Made by a program: the position numbers and the translations under genes
Notes under the pieces: generated by a model
The model's input: the letters and a program-made list of their open reading frames with translations, nothing else
Database searches by the model: none
What the model was told of the DNA's origin: nothing
In this document: positions 1-6,299 of the stretch, piece by piece
Layout of the letters: each line of letters begins with the position of its first letter
How positions within the stretch are numbered: the first letter of the stretch is position 1
Source: Chlorobiota bacterium
Lineage (GTDB): Bacteria > Bacteroidota > Ignavibacteria > Kapaibacteriales > NICIL-2
DNA length: 6,299 bases
Direction: 5' to 3'
Assembly (NCBI GenBank): GCA_003695605.1
Contig: RFIK01000202.1
Location: 1-6,299, forward strand

Positions 1-1046
1 CCGTAGACTGTGCGCGCAATGCCAATCTGCCCATCGCGGAGCGAGAAGAGCACATCTTCAAATTGCGGCACGAGACGGCGATTATCGCTCTCGAATCCGA
101 GTGAACGGCAGTAAAACGCACCGTTGCCCAGTATCCCGCCGCCTGCAGCACTCGATTTATCACTCGAAAGTTGGCGTGCAGCCTCTGCGAAGCGCTCAAG
201 TGGTGCGCCCTGTAACACGTGGAGCAAGCTGTCGGCACGACGTTCGACTGCAAGTGAGTCCTCTCCTTGCTGGGGCACCAGAAGGATATGTCGAACACGC
301 ACCAGCTGGCGGGGACGCTTATCGAGCAACTTGACAAGAACGTACACAAACCGCGCACGTACTGGATGCGGATAGACCTGTCCTGGCTCAAGAGCGTACG
401 CTGCATCCTCCAACGGGCGGATCACACCGGAGAGTGCGGTGATGTACGGCAGAACACCACCATTGCGACCGGTCTCCTTATCATCGGAAGAATCGCGCGC
501 GACCTCCTCGAATGAATCACCTCTTTGCACCAGTCGCAAACATGCCATCGCTTTCGCATAGGCTGCCGTCGTATCCACATTTTCTCCCTGCGGGATGGTA
601 ACGACGATGACCGCAGGCTTGAGCTCGTACGCTCGACGCTGGAGCGCTTGTTCGACGTTTGGCTCGACGATGCGTTTCTCGTAGAGAAAGGTCTCCGCAA
701 CTAAGCGGCGATTGGCAGCAACTTCTGAAAGGACAGCAGAGTCCTTGTCATAACCACGCGCAATTGCATCGAGCACTTTCAGGCGGTAGTTCGTGTAGAG
801 CCGGAGAAACTCAAGCACCGTATCGCGCGGCATCGTCGCCAACGATTTATGCGGACGATTCGCATTGCGCAAGTACGTCGTCTCGATGTCTTCGTAGGTG
901 ACAACCTCCGGTCCAACGCGGGCGAGAATCGTCGTGGGCGCTGGAGATGCGATTGGGGTGCGCTTTGCTTTCGCACTGCCAGTAGGCTGCGCAACAAGAG
1001 TAAGAGCTGCACACACAGCAATCAGCTGCAAGGTGATGGTGCGCAT
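1..1046 (-). CDS. Exported SurA/PrsA-like parvulin peptidyl-prolyl isomerase, C-terminus cut by window edge
   Basis: The reading frame is open from the ATG at 1046 to the left edge, giving 348 residues with no stop, so the gene is partial. Residues about 1-25 form a signal peptide: MRT, then a hydrophobic stretch LQLIAVCAALTLVA. A SurA-type N-terminal helical region follows (about 38-140; FLRLYTNYRLKVLDAIARG at 80-98 is typical). Two parvulin-like units come next. The first (about 145-243) has GRNGGVLPY but lacks the RHIL histidine, having VIVVTIP instead. The second (about 249 onward) keeps VRHILLV, GGGILG and VPQFEDVLFSLRDG, and is cut before its terminal histidine. Family knowledge says such proteins isomerise prolyl bonds and chaperone outer-membrane or secreted proteins in the periplasm. 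The gene starts 46 bp after murC on the same strand, so cotranscription is likely. No clear Shine-Dalgarno precedes the ATG; the start is chosen because it leads directly into the signal peptide. The assignment to the PPIase family is firm; the exact orthologue (SurA, PrsA or PpiD type) is open. Confidence 0.9.
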   Translation of the reverse strand, partial: MRTITLQLIAVCAALTLVAQPTGSAKAKRTPIASPAPTTILARVGPEVVTYEDIETTYLRNANRPHKSLATMPRDTVLEFLRLYTNYRLKVLDAIARGYDKDSAVLSEVAANRRLVAETFLYEKRIVEPNVEQALQRRAYELKPAVIVVTIPQGENVDTTAAYAKAMACLRLVQRGDSFEEVARDSSDDKETGRNGGVLPYITALSGVIRPLEDAAYALEPGQVYPHPVRARFVYVLVKLLDKRPRQLVRVRHILLVPQQGEDSLAVERRADSLLHVLQGAPLERFAEAARQLSSDKSSAAGGGILGNGAFYCRSLGFESDNRRLVPQFEDVLFSLRDGQIGIARTVY

Positions 1047-1092
1047 TCGTTCTGGAGAGAGTGATGCAACAAACTGCAAACAAAGCGCAAAA

Positions 1093-2556
1093 TTAGTCGC
1101 AGACGCTGCTGGACGCGATTCTCGATTGGCAAAACCACTGAGCAATCTGGACGATGTTGCCAGCTCCCATCGTCAGAAGGACGTCGCCAGGCTGGAGAAT
1201 ACTGCCCAGATGGTGCTTGACTTCATCGAGTGTGGGTGCATAGAAAAATTGCGCCACTGTCGAGCCTCCTCTGTGACCTGCCCCGCTCGATTGCATCATA
1301 CTCGCAGCGCTTGATCGTTGAGCGTGTGAGTGTGCCGTTGGCTCAGGCCGTTGCTCGAGGATCGTTCTTCCGCTGATACCCTCGATTGGTGCTTCCCGCG
1401 CTGCATAGACGTCAGTGATCATCGCAATGTCAGCGTGAGAGAGTGCATCGGCGAACGCCGACGCAAAGTCCCGCGTACGCGTGTAGGTGTGCGGCTGGAA
1501 GACTGCTACGATGCGCCGCTCTGGGAATCGCTGCCGAGCTGCGCGGAGTGTTGCACGGATTTCCGTTGGATGGTGAGCGTAGTCGTCAACGACAGTGACA
1601 CCGCTATACTCCCCGAGCACGTGGAAACGGCGAATGACTCCACCGAACTCCGCGAGCGCATCAGCAATCACGGAGAACGGAATATCCAGCTCAAGACCGA
1701 CAGCAACAGCTGCGAGGGCGTTGGCGATATTATGCTCGCCGGGAATCTTGAGTCGCAGATCGCCGAGCGCTTGTCCATTGCGAACCACCCGAACGATGGC
1801 CTCACTTCCCATCGTGTGAACGTCTGCAGCGCAGAGTGCACAGTGTTGCCCGAAACCATACGTTACCACACGGTGCGGCAGCCGCGCCGCAAGACGTTGG
1901 CAACCAGGATCGTCCCCGCACACGACCAAAGCTCCCAGCAGCGAGACATTGCGTGCAAATGCCTCGAATGCTTCTTCGATCGCGGTGAAGGAACCGTAAA
2001 CGTCGAGATGTTCCGGTTCGATGTTCGTGATAACGGCAACCGTTGGAGTCAGTTGCAGGAACGAGCGGTCGTACTCATCAGCTTCGACCACGAACCACTC
2101 GCCACTGCCGATCCGCGCATTCGAACCGCCGAAATCATGCAAACGGCCGCCGACGATAACGGTAGGATCGTATCCCCCCGCGATGAGGACTAACCCACAG
2201 AGCGATGTCGTCGTCGTTTTCCCATGTGTACCAGCAATTGCCAGCGACTTGCCCAGCCGTGTCACGTGTGCAAGAAGTTCTGCTCGGCGAAGAATCGGTA
2301 TCCCGTGTCGCCGTGCCTGGAGCGTTTCGGGATTTGTGTCTGGATTGACTGCACTCGAATACACGACAAGATCTGCACCGCGGACATGTTCAGCTGCGTG
2401 CCCAAGGTCAATCCGAATGCCACGAGCCTGGAGTGCCGCGGTGTTCTCTGAGGCGACAAGGTCAGAGCCACTGACAGCGAAGCCCCGCGCGTGGACGACT
2501 TCCGCCAAGCCGCTCATGCCAATGCCTCCAATCCCGACAAAATGGATGTGCTTCAT
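1093..2556 (-). CDS. murC: UDP-N-acetylmuramate--L-alanine ligase MurC
   Basis: MurC is the cytoplasmic ATP-dependent ligase that adds L-alanine to UDP-MurNAc, the first amino acid step of peptidoglycan precursor synthesis. The 487-residue product has the three Mur ligase domains. The N-terminal Rossmann domain opens with HFVGIGGIGMSGLAE (5-19). The central ATPase domain has AGTHGKTTTTS (108-118, P-loop), EADEYDRSFL (158-167) and NIEPEHLDVYGS (178-189). The C-terminal domain has GEHNIANALAA (273-283), DDYAHHPTEI (324-333), FQPHTYTRT (353-361) and GDVLLTMGAGNI (457-468). The length is close to the usual 460-490. The frame stays open 60 codons upstream of the chosen ATG, but that stretch overlaps the end of mutL and is unrelated to MurC, whereas the ATG at 2556 begins exactly where MurC proteins begin. 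It lies 11 bp behind mutL and ahead of the PPIase gene, so an operon is likely. An insert rich in Ser, Ala, His and Gln lies at about 403-432. Confidence 0.97.
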   Translation of the reverse strand: MKHIHFVGIGGIGMSGLAEVVHARGFAVSGSDLVASENTAALQARGIRIDLGHAAEHVRGADLVVYSSAVNPDTNPETLQARRHGIPILRRAELLAHVTRLGKSLAIAGTHGKTTTTSLCGLVLIAGGYDPTVIVGGRLHDFGGSNARIGSGEWFVVEADEYDRSFLQLTPTVAVITNIEPEHLDVYGSFTAIEEAFEAFARNVSLLGALVVCGDDPGCQRLAARLPHRVVTYGFGQHCALCAADVHTMGSEAIVRVVRNGQALGDLRLKIPGEHNIANALAAVAVGLELDIPFSVIADALAEFGGVIRRFHVLGEYSGVTVVDDYAHHPTEIRATLRAARQRFPERRIVAVFQPHTYTRTRDFASAFADALSHADIAMITDVYAAREAPIEGISGRTILEQRPEPTAHSHAQRSSAASMMQSSGAGHRGGSTVAQFFYAPTLDEVKHHLGSILQPGDVLLTMGAGNIVQIAQWFCQSRIASSSVCD

Positions 2557-2567
2557 CGAGCCGTGAG

Positions 2568-4415
2568 CTACGAAGTACGACCGAACCGACGATCGAGCTC
2601 CCGCAGCGGGAAATGGATCATGACAGGCCGGCCGTGTGGACAGACCTCTGGGGTTCGGCAGCGGAAGAGGTCCTCGATGAGCTGCTGCATTTCCTCTTGC
2701 GTCAAGGGATCGCCTGCTTTGATTGCTGCCCGGCATCCGAAGGAGGCAGCCAGATTATCGCGTGCTGCTGCTGGGCGGATCGTTTGGTATTCAGCGTACT
2801 GCTCCAAAATTTCACGGAGTGAGGCTCCTTCACTTCCCACTCGGATCTCGACCGGGACAGCACGTAGCTCGACTGTTGCACCGTCATTGAGAAGATGCGA
2901 ATCATACCCCAGGCGATGGAGGTCATCTTCCACCTCGCGATAGATCGCGCGTTCAGCAGCAGTCAGCTGGACAGTAACGGGGAACATCAAACGCTGCGAG
3001 CGATCGCCAGCGGCACGCTCCATCGCATCGAGCGCGCGTTCGTAGAGAATACGTTCGTGGGCAATGTGCTGGTCAATGATCATAATGCCATCGTCGGTTT
3101 GAACGAAGATGTACTTGTTGTGCATCTGCCAGAGTCGCCGTGATCGGGACTGCTCAATGCTGAGCGACTGCTGTGCTGGAGGCACAGGCTGAAGGAGCTG
3201 TTCCAGCTGTTCTGCACTGGCTGGCTGCCATGCTGGTCGTTCCGTTCGAAGCGCCGGCCGACTCGATTGCTGCGCTGGAGAGCGCCGCAAGGGCTGCTCC
3301 TGAAGTGGTACGATTTCCCCCGTGAGCCGATTGACCACAAGCGGTGGCGTAGCAGCACCTGATGGCACAGCAACAAGTGGCACGGCTGCTTCGATGCTCT
3401 CCACACGGAGTGTTGGGACCAGCCCATGTTCTCGCATACTCTGCAGCACTGCCTCATGGACAGCGTGATACATCGCGCGCTCATCGTCGAACTTTACCTC
3501 GTGCTTTTGCGGATGGACGTTGACGTCCACTCGTTCTGGATCGAGCCACAGAAAGAGCACAAAGAACGGATGCTCGGTTTTGTCGAGCAAGTGCTCGTAG
3601 CCCTGGTAAATCGCGTGGACAAGCGCACGGCTCACGATGGGGCGGTGGTTGAGAAACAGGTACTGCGATGCTTTCGTTGTCCGTGCAATCGCCGGCAGCC
3701 CGATGTATCCTTCAATGCGGACAACATCGGTTTGATAATCCACAGGGATGAGACTTGCGGCTACCTCGCAGCCGAAAAGTGCAGTGATTCGTTCGAGCAG
3801 TGGCTGGGGAACCAAATCGAACACCACTCCACCCCCATCGTGGAACTTCCAGCTGCGGTCTGGATAGCTCAGCCCGTAGCGGATCATCGTCTCGCTGATG
3901 TAGCGCAGTTCCGTGGCATCGGTACGCAGGAATTTTCGGCGCGCAGGTACAGTGAAAAAAAGGTTGCGGACGATGACCTGTGTGCCAGGTGGAGATTCTG
4001 TCGGTTCGATTCGCTGCGATTTGAGTGGTGAGCTCACCAAGCGCCAGCCGTGCTCATCGCTACGGCGACGCGTGAGAATTTCAACGTCGGCGACCGATGC
4101 GATCGAAGCGAGCGCCTCACCACGGAAGCCAAGCGTTTGCAATCGCCGGAGGTCATCGAGCGAACGAATCTTCGAGGTAGCATGCCGTCGGAGCGCCAGT
4201 TCCAGATTAGCGCGGCTCATGCCGCTGCCATCATCGAGCACATGAACGAGCGCCTTCCCTCCCTCCCGCACAAAGACAGCCACCGAGGAAGCGCCAGCGT
4301 CGAGTGCATTCTCGACCAACTCCTTGACCACCGATTCGGGGCGCTGGACAACTTCTCCGGCGGCAATTTGATTGGCGATATGGTCGGGCAGGACTGTAAT
4401 CTGCGGTTGTTCCAT
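2568..4415 (-). CDS. mutL: DNA mismatch repair protein MutL, endonuclease type
   Basis: MutL couples mismatch recognition by MutS to strand incision and excision. The 615-residue product has a GHKL ATPase domain at about 1-340: NQIAAGEVVQRP (15-26), KELVENALDAGA (31-42, with the presumed catalytic Glu32 and Mg-binding Asn36), DDGSGM (61-66), RHATSKI (77-83), GFRGEAL (96-102) and VHPQKHEVKF (300-309, with the conserved Lys304). A Gln/Pro/Ser-rich linker covers about 340-420. The C-terminal dimerisation and nuclease domain carries DQHIAHERILYE (448-459, the DQHA(x)2E(x)4E endonuclease motif with Ile for Ala), GCRAAIKAGD (560-569) and CPHGRP (592-597), the metal-site motifs of nicking MutL proteins. 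This implies MutH-independent repair, as in most bacteria outside the enterics (family knowledge). The ATG at 4415 matches the family start, with no Shine-Dalgarno seen. It heads the probable mutL-murC-PPIase unit and is divergent from the small membrane protein gene. Confidence 0.97.
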   Translation of the reverse strand: MEQPQITVLPDHIANQIAAGEVVQRPESVVKELVENALDAGASSVAVFVREGGKALVHVLDDGSGMSRANLELALRRHATSKIRSLDDLRRLQTLGFRGEALASIASVADVEILTRRRSDEHGWRLVSSPLKSQRIEPTESPPGTQVIVRNLFFTVPARRKFLRTDATELRYISETMIRYGLSYPDRSWKFHDGGGVVFDLVPQPLLERITALFGCEVAASLIPVDYQTDVVRIEGYIGLPAIARTTKASQYLFLNHRPIVSRALVHAIYQGYEHLLDKTEHPFFVLFLWLDPERVDVNVHPQKHEVKFDDERAMYHAVHEAVLQSMREHGLVPTLRVESIEAAVPLVAVPSGAATPPLVVNRLTGEIVPLQEQPLRRSPAQQSSRPALRTERPAWQPASAEQLEQLLQPVPPAQQSLSIEQSRSRRLWQMHNKYIFVQTDDGIMIIDQHIAHERILYERALDAMERAAGDRSQRLMFPVTVQLTAAERAIYREVEDDLHRLGYDSHLLNDGATVELRAVPVEIRVGSEGASLREILEQYAEYQTIRPAAARDNLAASFGCRAAIKAGDPLTQEEMQQLIEDLFRCRTPEVCPHGRPVMIHFPLRELDRRFGRTS

Positions 4416-4482
4416 TGCGCGGTCGTGTGCCTGCAGTAATTTGGCGCGTGCGGATACTCGCAGCGAAAATACACCACCTGCT
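4416..4482. promoter_or_regulatory. Divergent intergenic spacer expected to hold the promoters of mutL and the small membrane protein gene
   Basis: This 67-bp gap separates two head-to-head genes, so both promoters should lie in or near it. On the minus strand, TATTTTCG at 4464-4471 resembles the Bacteroidota -7 element TAnnTTTG with one mismatch, and would place a transcript start about 40 bp before the mutL ATG. I see no matching TTTG about 20 bp further upstream, so the assignment is weak. On the plus strand there is TTTG at 4440-4443 but no convincing -7 partner. No Shine-Dalgarno is visible before either start codon. Confidence 0.35.
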
Positions 4483-4866
4483 ATGCTCGACTTTCTCGTT
4501 GACCAGCTTCTCGTCCGTCGTGGGTACTACGACGTAGAAGGCTCACCACGCCTGGCGATGGGGACGATTGTGCTCGGAGGATTGATACGATCCTTTGTCG
4601 TCATCCTTGCCGGATTTGCGATCTGGTACTACGGTGGGATCGAGCTTTCCATCCCGCTCTCGCTCGCGCTGCTGTGGGGATATGCCGTCTATCCCGCGTA
4701 TCGGCAGTTTGTCGTGTTTAGCAACCACGCTCAAGCTCTCGAGCAAGAACTGCTCTGCAGCACGTGCCGTCACTACAACGATAGCGGGCAGTTCTGCCAG
4801 CTCTACGATGAGCACGTTCGCCCGGACTACATCCCTTGCGGTGGTGACGACTGGGAGCCATCGTAG
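4483..4866 (+). CDS. Small two-span membrane protein with a four-cysteine cytoplasmic tail, function unknown
   Basis: I do not recognise this 127-residue protein. A short N-terminal segment (LVDQLLVRRGYYDVEGSPR, 5-23) is followed by two hydrophobic segments, about 26-50 (ending GFAIWYY) and about 53-71 (IELSIPLSLALLWGYAVY), joined by a very short turn. The arginines before the first segment suggest both ends face the cytoplasm. The tail at 90-127 holds Cys92, Cys95, Cys105 and Cys119 in a Cx2C-x9-C-x13-C pattern (CSTCRHYNDSGQFCQLYDEH at 92-111). That is compatible with a zinc or iron-sulfur site, which is my inference. The frame is open upstream to an ATG at 4372, but that start would overlap mutL by 44 bp and add a non-membrane leader. 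The ATG at 4483 gives a natural start just outside mutL. Sensible codon use, an intact membrane and cysteine pattern, and a snug fit between neighbours argue that it is real. It is divergent from mutL and convergent with the GWxTD gene 10 bp away. Confidence 0.85.
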   Translation: MLDFLVDQLLVRRGYYDVEGSPRLAMGTIVLGGLIRSFVVILAGFAIWYYGGIELSIPLSLALLWGYAVYPAYRQFVVFSNHAQALEQELLCSTCRHYNDSGQFCQLYDEHVRPDYIPCGGDDWEPS

Positions 4867-4885
4867 CGAGGAGCCATCATAGCGA
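4854..4885. repeat. Tandem 16-bp duplication spanning both convergent stop codons
   Basis: Two adjacent 16-bp units, 4854-4869 (GGAGCCATCGTAGCGA) and 4870-4885 (GGAGCCATCATAGCGA), match at 15 of 16 positions. The first unit contains the TAG stop of the plus-strand membrane protein (4864-4866). The second contains the TGA stop of the minus-strand GWxTD gene (4877-4879). The single difference (G at 4863, A at 4879) is the base that turns a CGA into TGA in the GWxTD reading frame. No hairpin with a T-tract is visible here, so I do not call it a terminator. Confidence 0.85.
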
Positions 4886-6217
4886 CTCGATCTTCCGAAG
4901 GCGATAGCGACCTTGCTGGCTGACCTCGAACGTAAACCGCTTGCGCACAGCATTGGTGTAGTACCAAATCTCATTCCCTGGCTTGCCTGGTTCTAAATCT
5001 GTCTCGACGTGAGAGGGGGCACCGAAGAGGATGAAAATTTTCCCTCGCTCGGTGAGCGCACCGTCTGATTCAGTCGCAGTAGCAAAGCTGCTTCGAGCCT
5101 GGAGCGCACGGCGGAAGTACTCAACCATCGCTTCGTTGTAACGCGTCGCTGGCGTTGGGTCCTGCGACTGCCACCATCGGATAATGGCAGCGACGCGATC
5201 AGAATCCGGTGTATCGGCAAGCGTGCGGTACTCGTCGTCGGTCAGGACATACTGCATAACTGCCAGTGCGTAGCGACTCTGGAATAGCTGCACCGGAGGA
5301 GCAAACCATTGAATGCGGAAGGATAAATGGAGTGTATCCCGCGTGGTAGGACGGATGACGTCGAGCACGTATTCGCCAGGTATCGCACGTCGCAGATCAA
5401 GCAGCGCTTCAACCAGCCGTAGCTGGTTCGATGGCAGGAGCGCAATGCAAGCTCTGCCTTGCTGCACATCCGGTTCGATGACACCGATCGGATACGCGAA
5501 GATGCTCCGGTTATCGGAAGCAGGTGGTGTTACCACCACTGTATCCTGCCCACGGTAGAACGGGTAGTATTGTCGCACAAGCCGCGCCTGAACAGTCAGC
5601 TCATCGCGTCCGCTCCACGAACGGGGAACTGCGCAGAGTGACCAAACCCACCGCGTGCCGAATGGAATCACACCTCCCCATGGCTCCAGGCAGATCCGTG
5701 CGTCATGCTCGAGTGTAGTTGCGAATGCAAGCGATGCTGACGCCAGTAGCTCGGGCGATGAACCAAGTACAATCCCCGATTGCCAGAGCATTCGCTGGCG
5801 CTGCTCCTGCGTGATGTCCACACTGATCGTATAGGTCCCATTGGCGAGAGTAATTGTGTCCATGTTCGCCACCGCATCTGGACTGAGCCGATCGGGAAGC
5901 GTGCGTCGGAAGACACTATCGCGGAAAACACGAGCGTAACGAACGACCCCAAGGGTATCGCGGAGCTCGATAGTAGCGGTATAGTATGCAACCAATTCGC
6001 CTGTGGCCGTGCTCCGCTGGCGAAAGAGCAAGTCCCCGATGACGACACGATATCCGACAATGCACTGGCTCGAATCGGGCGAGTGAGTGGGGAATGCATG
6101 GAAGATTCCAACAAGGTTGGAGGCAGGTATCAGTGCTGGCTGGAAGGACCGCTGACGCGGCTGCGACCATGCACCTGCCATGCTGAAAAGCAGTACTGGA
6201 ACCAGCAGCGTTTTCAT
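4877..6217 (-). CDS. Exported GWxTD-domain-like protein
   Basis: The 446-residue product begins with a signal peptide (MKTLLVPVLLFSMAGAWSQ, cleavage near 18-20, no lipobox cysteine), so it is probably periplasmic or surface exposed. Residues about 30-300 look beta-rich and carry no motif I know. The C-terminal part, about 310-446, matches the GWxTD domain pattern of Bacteroidota/Chlorobi and related phyla: YVLTDDEY (323-330), IIRWWQSQDPTPATRYNEAMVEYFRRAL spread over 345-372, then RGKIFILFGAPSHVE (391-405) and EIWYY (416-420). The name-giving GWxTD box is altered to GALTE at 386-390. Role is unknown; family members are often encoded near secretion or gliding genes, but nothing here shows that. 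The ATG at 6217 overlaps the ruvX stop as ATGA, which suggests translational coupling. The gene ends tail to tail with the small membrane protein gene. The domain call rests on recalled family pattern, not a profile search. Confidence 0.82.
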   Translation of the reverse strand: MKTLLVPVLLFSMAGAWSQPRQRSFQPALIPASNLVGIFHAFPTHSPDSSQCIVGYRVVIGDLLFRQRSTATGELVAYYTATIELRDTLGVVRYARVFRDSVFRRTLPDRLSPDAVANMDTITLANGTYTISVDITQEQRQRMLWQSGIVLGSSPELLASASLAFATTLEHDARICLEPWGGVIPFGTRWVWSLCAVPRSWSGRDELTVQARLVRQYYPFYRGQDTVVVTPPASDNRSIFAYPIGVIEPDVQQGRACIALLPSNQLRLVEALLDLRRAIPGEYVLDVIRPTTRDTLHLSFRIQWFAPPVQLFQSRYALAVMQYVLTDDEYRTLADTPDSDRVAAIIRWWQSQDPTPATRYNEAMVEYFRRALQARSSFATATESDGALTERGKIFILFGAPSHVETDLEPGKPGNEIWYYTNAVRKRFTFEVSQQGRYRLRKIESL

Positions 6218-6299
6218 CCCGCATCTTCGAGAAAATCGCGCAGTATTAGTGCTGCGGCAATTTCATCGGTTCTGCCGCGCCGACGGCGTGTACTCCGCC
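6214..6299 (-). CDS. ruvX: C-terminal end of putative Holliday junction resolvase RuvX (YqgF family), partial
   Basis: The last 27 codons of a gene enter from the right edge and end with TGA at 6214-6216. The peptide (arginine-rich, then GRTDEIAAALILRDFLEDAG) matches the characteristic RuvX/YqgF C-terminus, where a basic run is followed by DEIAAALIL(Q/R)DFLE. The conserved Asp is one of the acidic active-site residues of this RNase H-fold family, which acts on Holliday junctions or in pre-16S rRNA maturation (family knowledge). The stop overlaps the start codon of the GWxTD gene in an ATGA arrangement, so both belong to one transcript. Only the extreme C-terminus is visible, so the identification is good but not certain. 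Confidence 0.75.
   Translation of the reverse strand, partial: RSTRRRRGRTDEIAAALILRDFLEDAG

Noticed and set aside
422..1083. Three short minus-strand open frames in the left part of the window
   Set aside because: They are in other frames of the PPIase gene, which stays open through the whole region and has a signal peptide and parvulin motifs.
1330..2193. A 287-codon plus-strand open frame antisense to murC
   Set aside because: It lies wholly opposite a convincing murC, its translation is rich in Arg, Cys and Ser with no family pattern, and its openness follows from the codon bias of the true gene.
2021..2566. A 181-codon plus-strand open frame opposite the N-terminal half of murC
   Set aside because: The protein has a Ser/Arg/Pro-rich composition typical of shadow frames and overlaps an unambiguous gene.
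2557..2736. A 60-residue N-terminal extension of MurC
   Set aside because: It overlaps the mutL coding end in another frame, is unrelated to MurC proteins, and the family start is the ATG at 2556.
3426..4031. A 201-codon plus-strand open frame antisense to mutL
   Set aside because: It is fully opposite the conserved ATPase domain of mutL, shows no recognisable domain or membrane pattern, and is a shadow frame.
4372..4482. An upstream start for the small membrane protein
   Set aside because: It would overlap the start of mutL and add a leader without membrane or motif character; the ATG at 4483 is more natural.
4866..4910. A bidirectional rho-independent terminator between the convergent genes
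   Set aside because: The region contains direct rather than inverted repeats, with no stable GC stem followed by a T-run on either strand.

Overview
The window is a compact stretch of bacterial chromosome, moderately GC-rich by eye and almost entirely coding. I read six protein genes: five on the minus strand and one small gene on the plus strand. Two run off the window edges. Lineage hints are a GWxTD-type secreted protein, a SurA/PrsA-like periplasmic foldase, an endonuclease-type MutL, and the lack of a clear Shine-Dalgarno sequence before any visible start codon. Together these suggest the Bacteroidota/Chlorobi/Ignavibacteria/Kapabacteria superphylum. This is an inference from gene content, not a phylogenetic placement.

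Right to left (the reading direction of the minus strand), the layout is as follows. The last codons of a ruvX-like Holliday junction resolvase gene (6214-6299) overlap by ATGA with a 446-residue exported GWxTD-type protein (4877-6217). That gene ends tail to tail with a 127-residue plus-strand membrane protein carrying four cysteines (4483-4866). A 16-bp tandem duplication sits exactly on the two stop codons. The small gene is divergent from mutL (2568-4415) across a 67-bp spacer. mutL is followed after 11 bp by murC (1093-2556), and after a further 46 bp by an exported parvulin-type peptidyl-prolyl isomerase (1-1046) that is cut by the left edge. The mutL-murC-PPIase series looks like one transcription unit.

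Functionally the set is housekeeping: DNA repair and recombination (MutL, RuvX), peptidoglycan precursor synthesis (MurC) and envelope protein folding or cell-surface functions (PPIase, GWxTD protein). I see no RNA gene, CRISPR array, insertion sequence, prophage or defence system. No stretch longer than 67 bp lies outside a gene. The best candidate for something undescribed is the small cysteine-bearing membrane protein, with the tandem duplication at its 3' end. I do not see evidence of an exciting new multi-gene system here.
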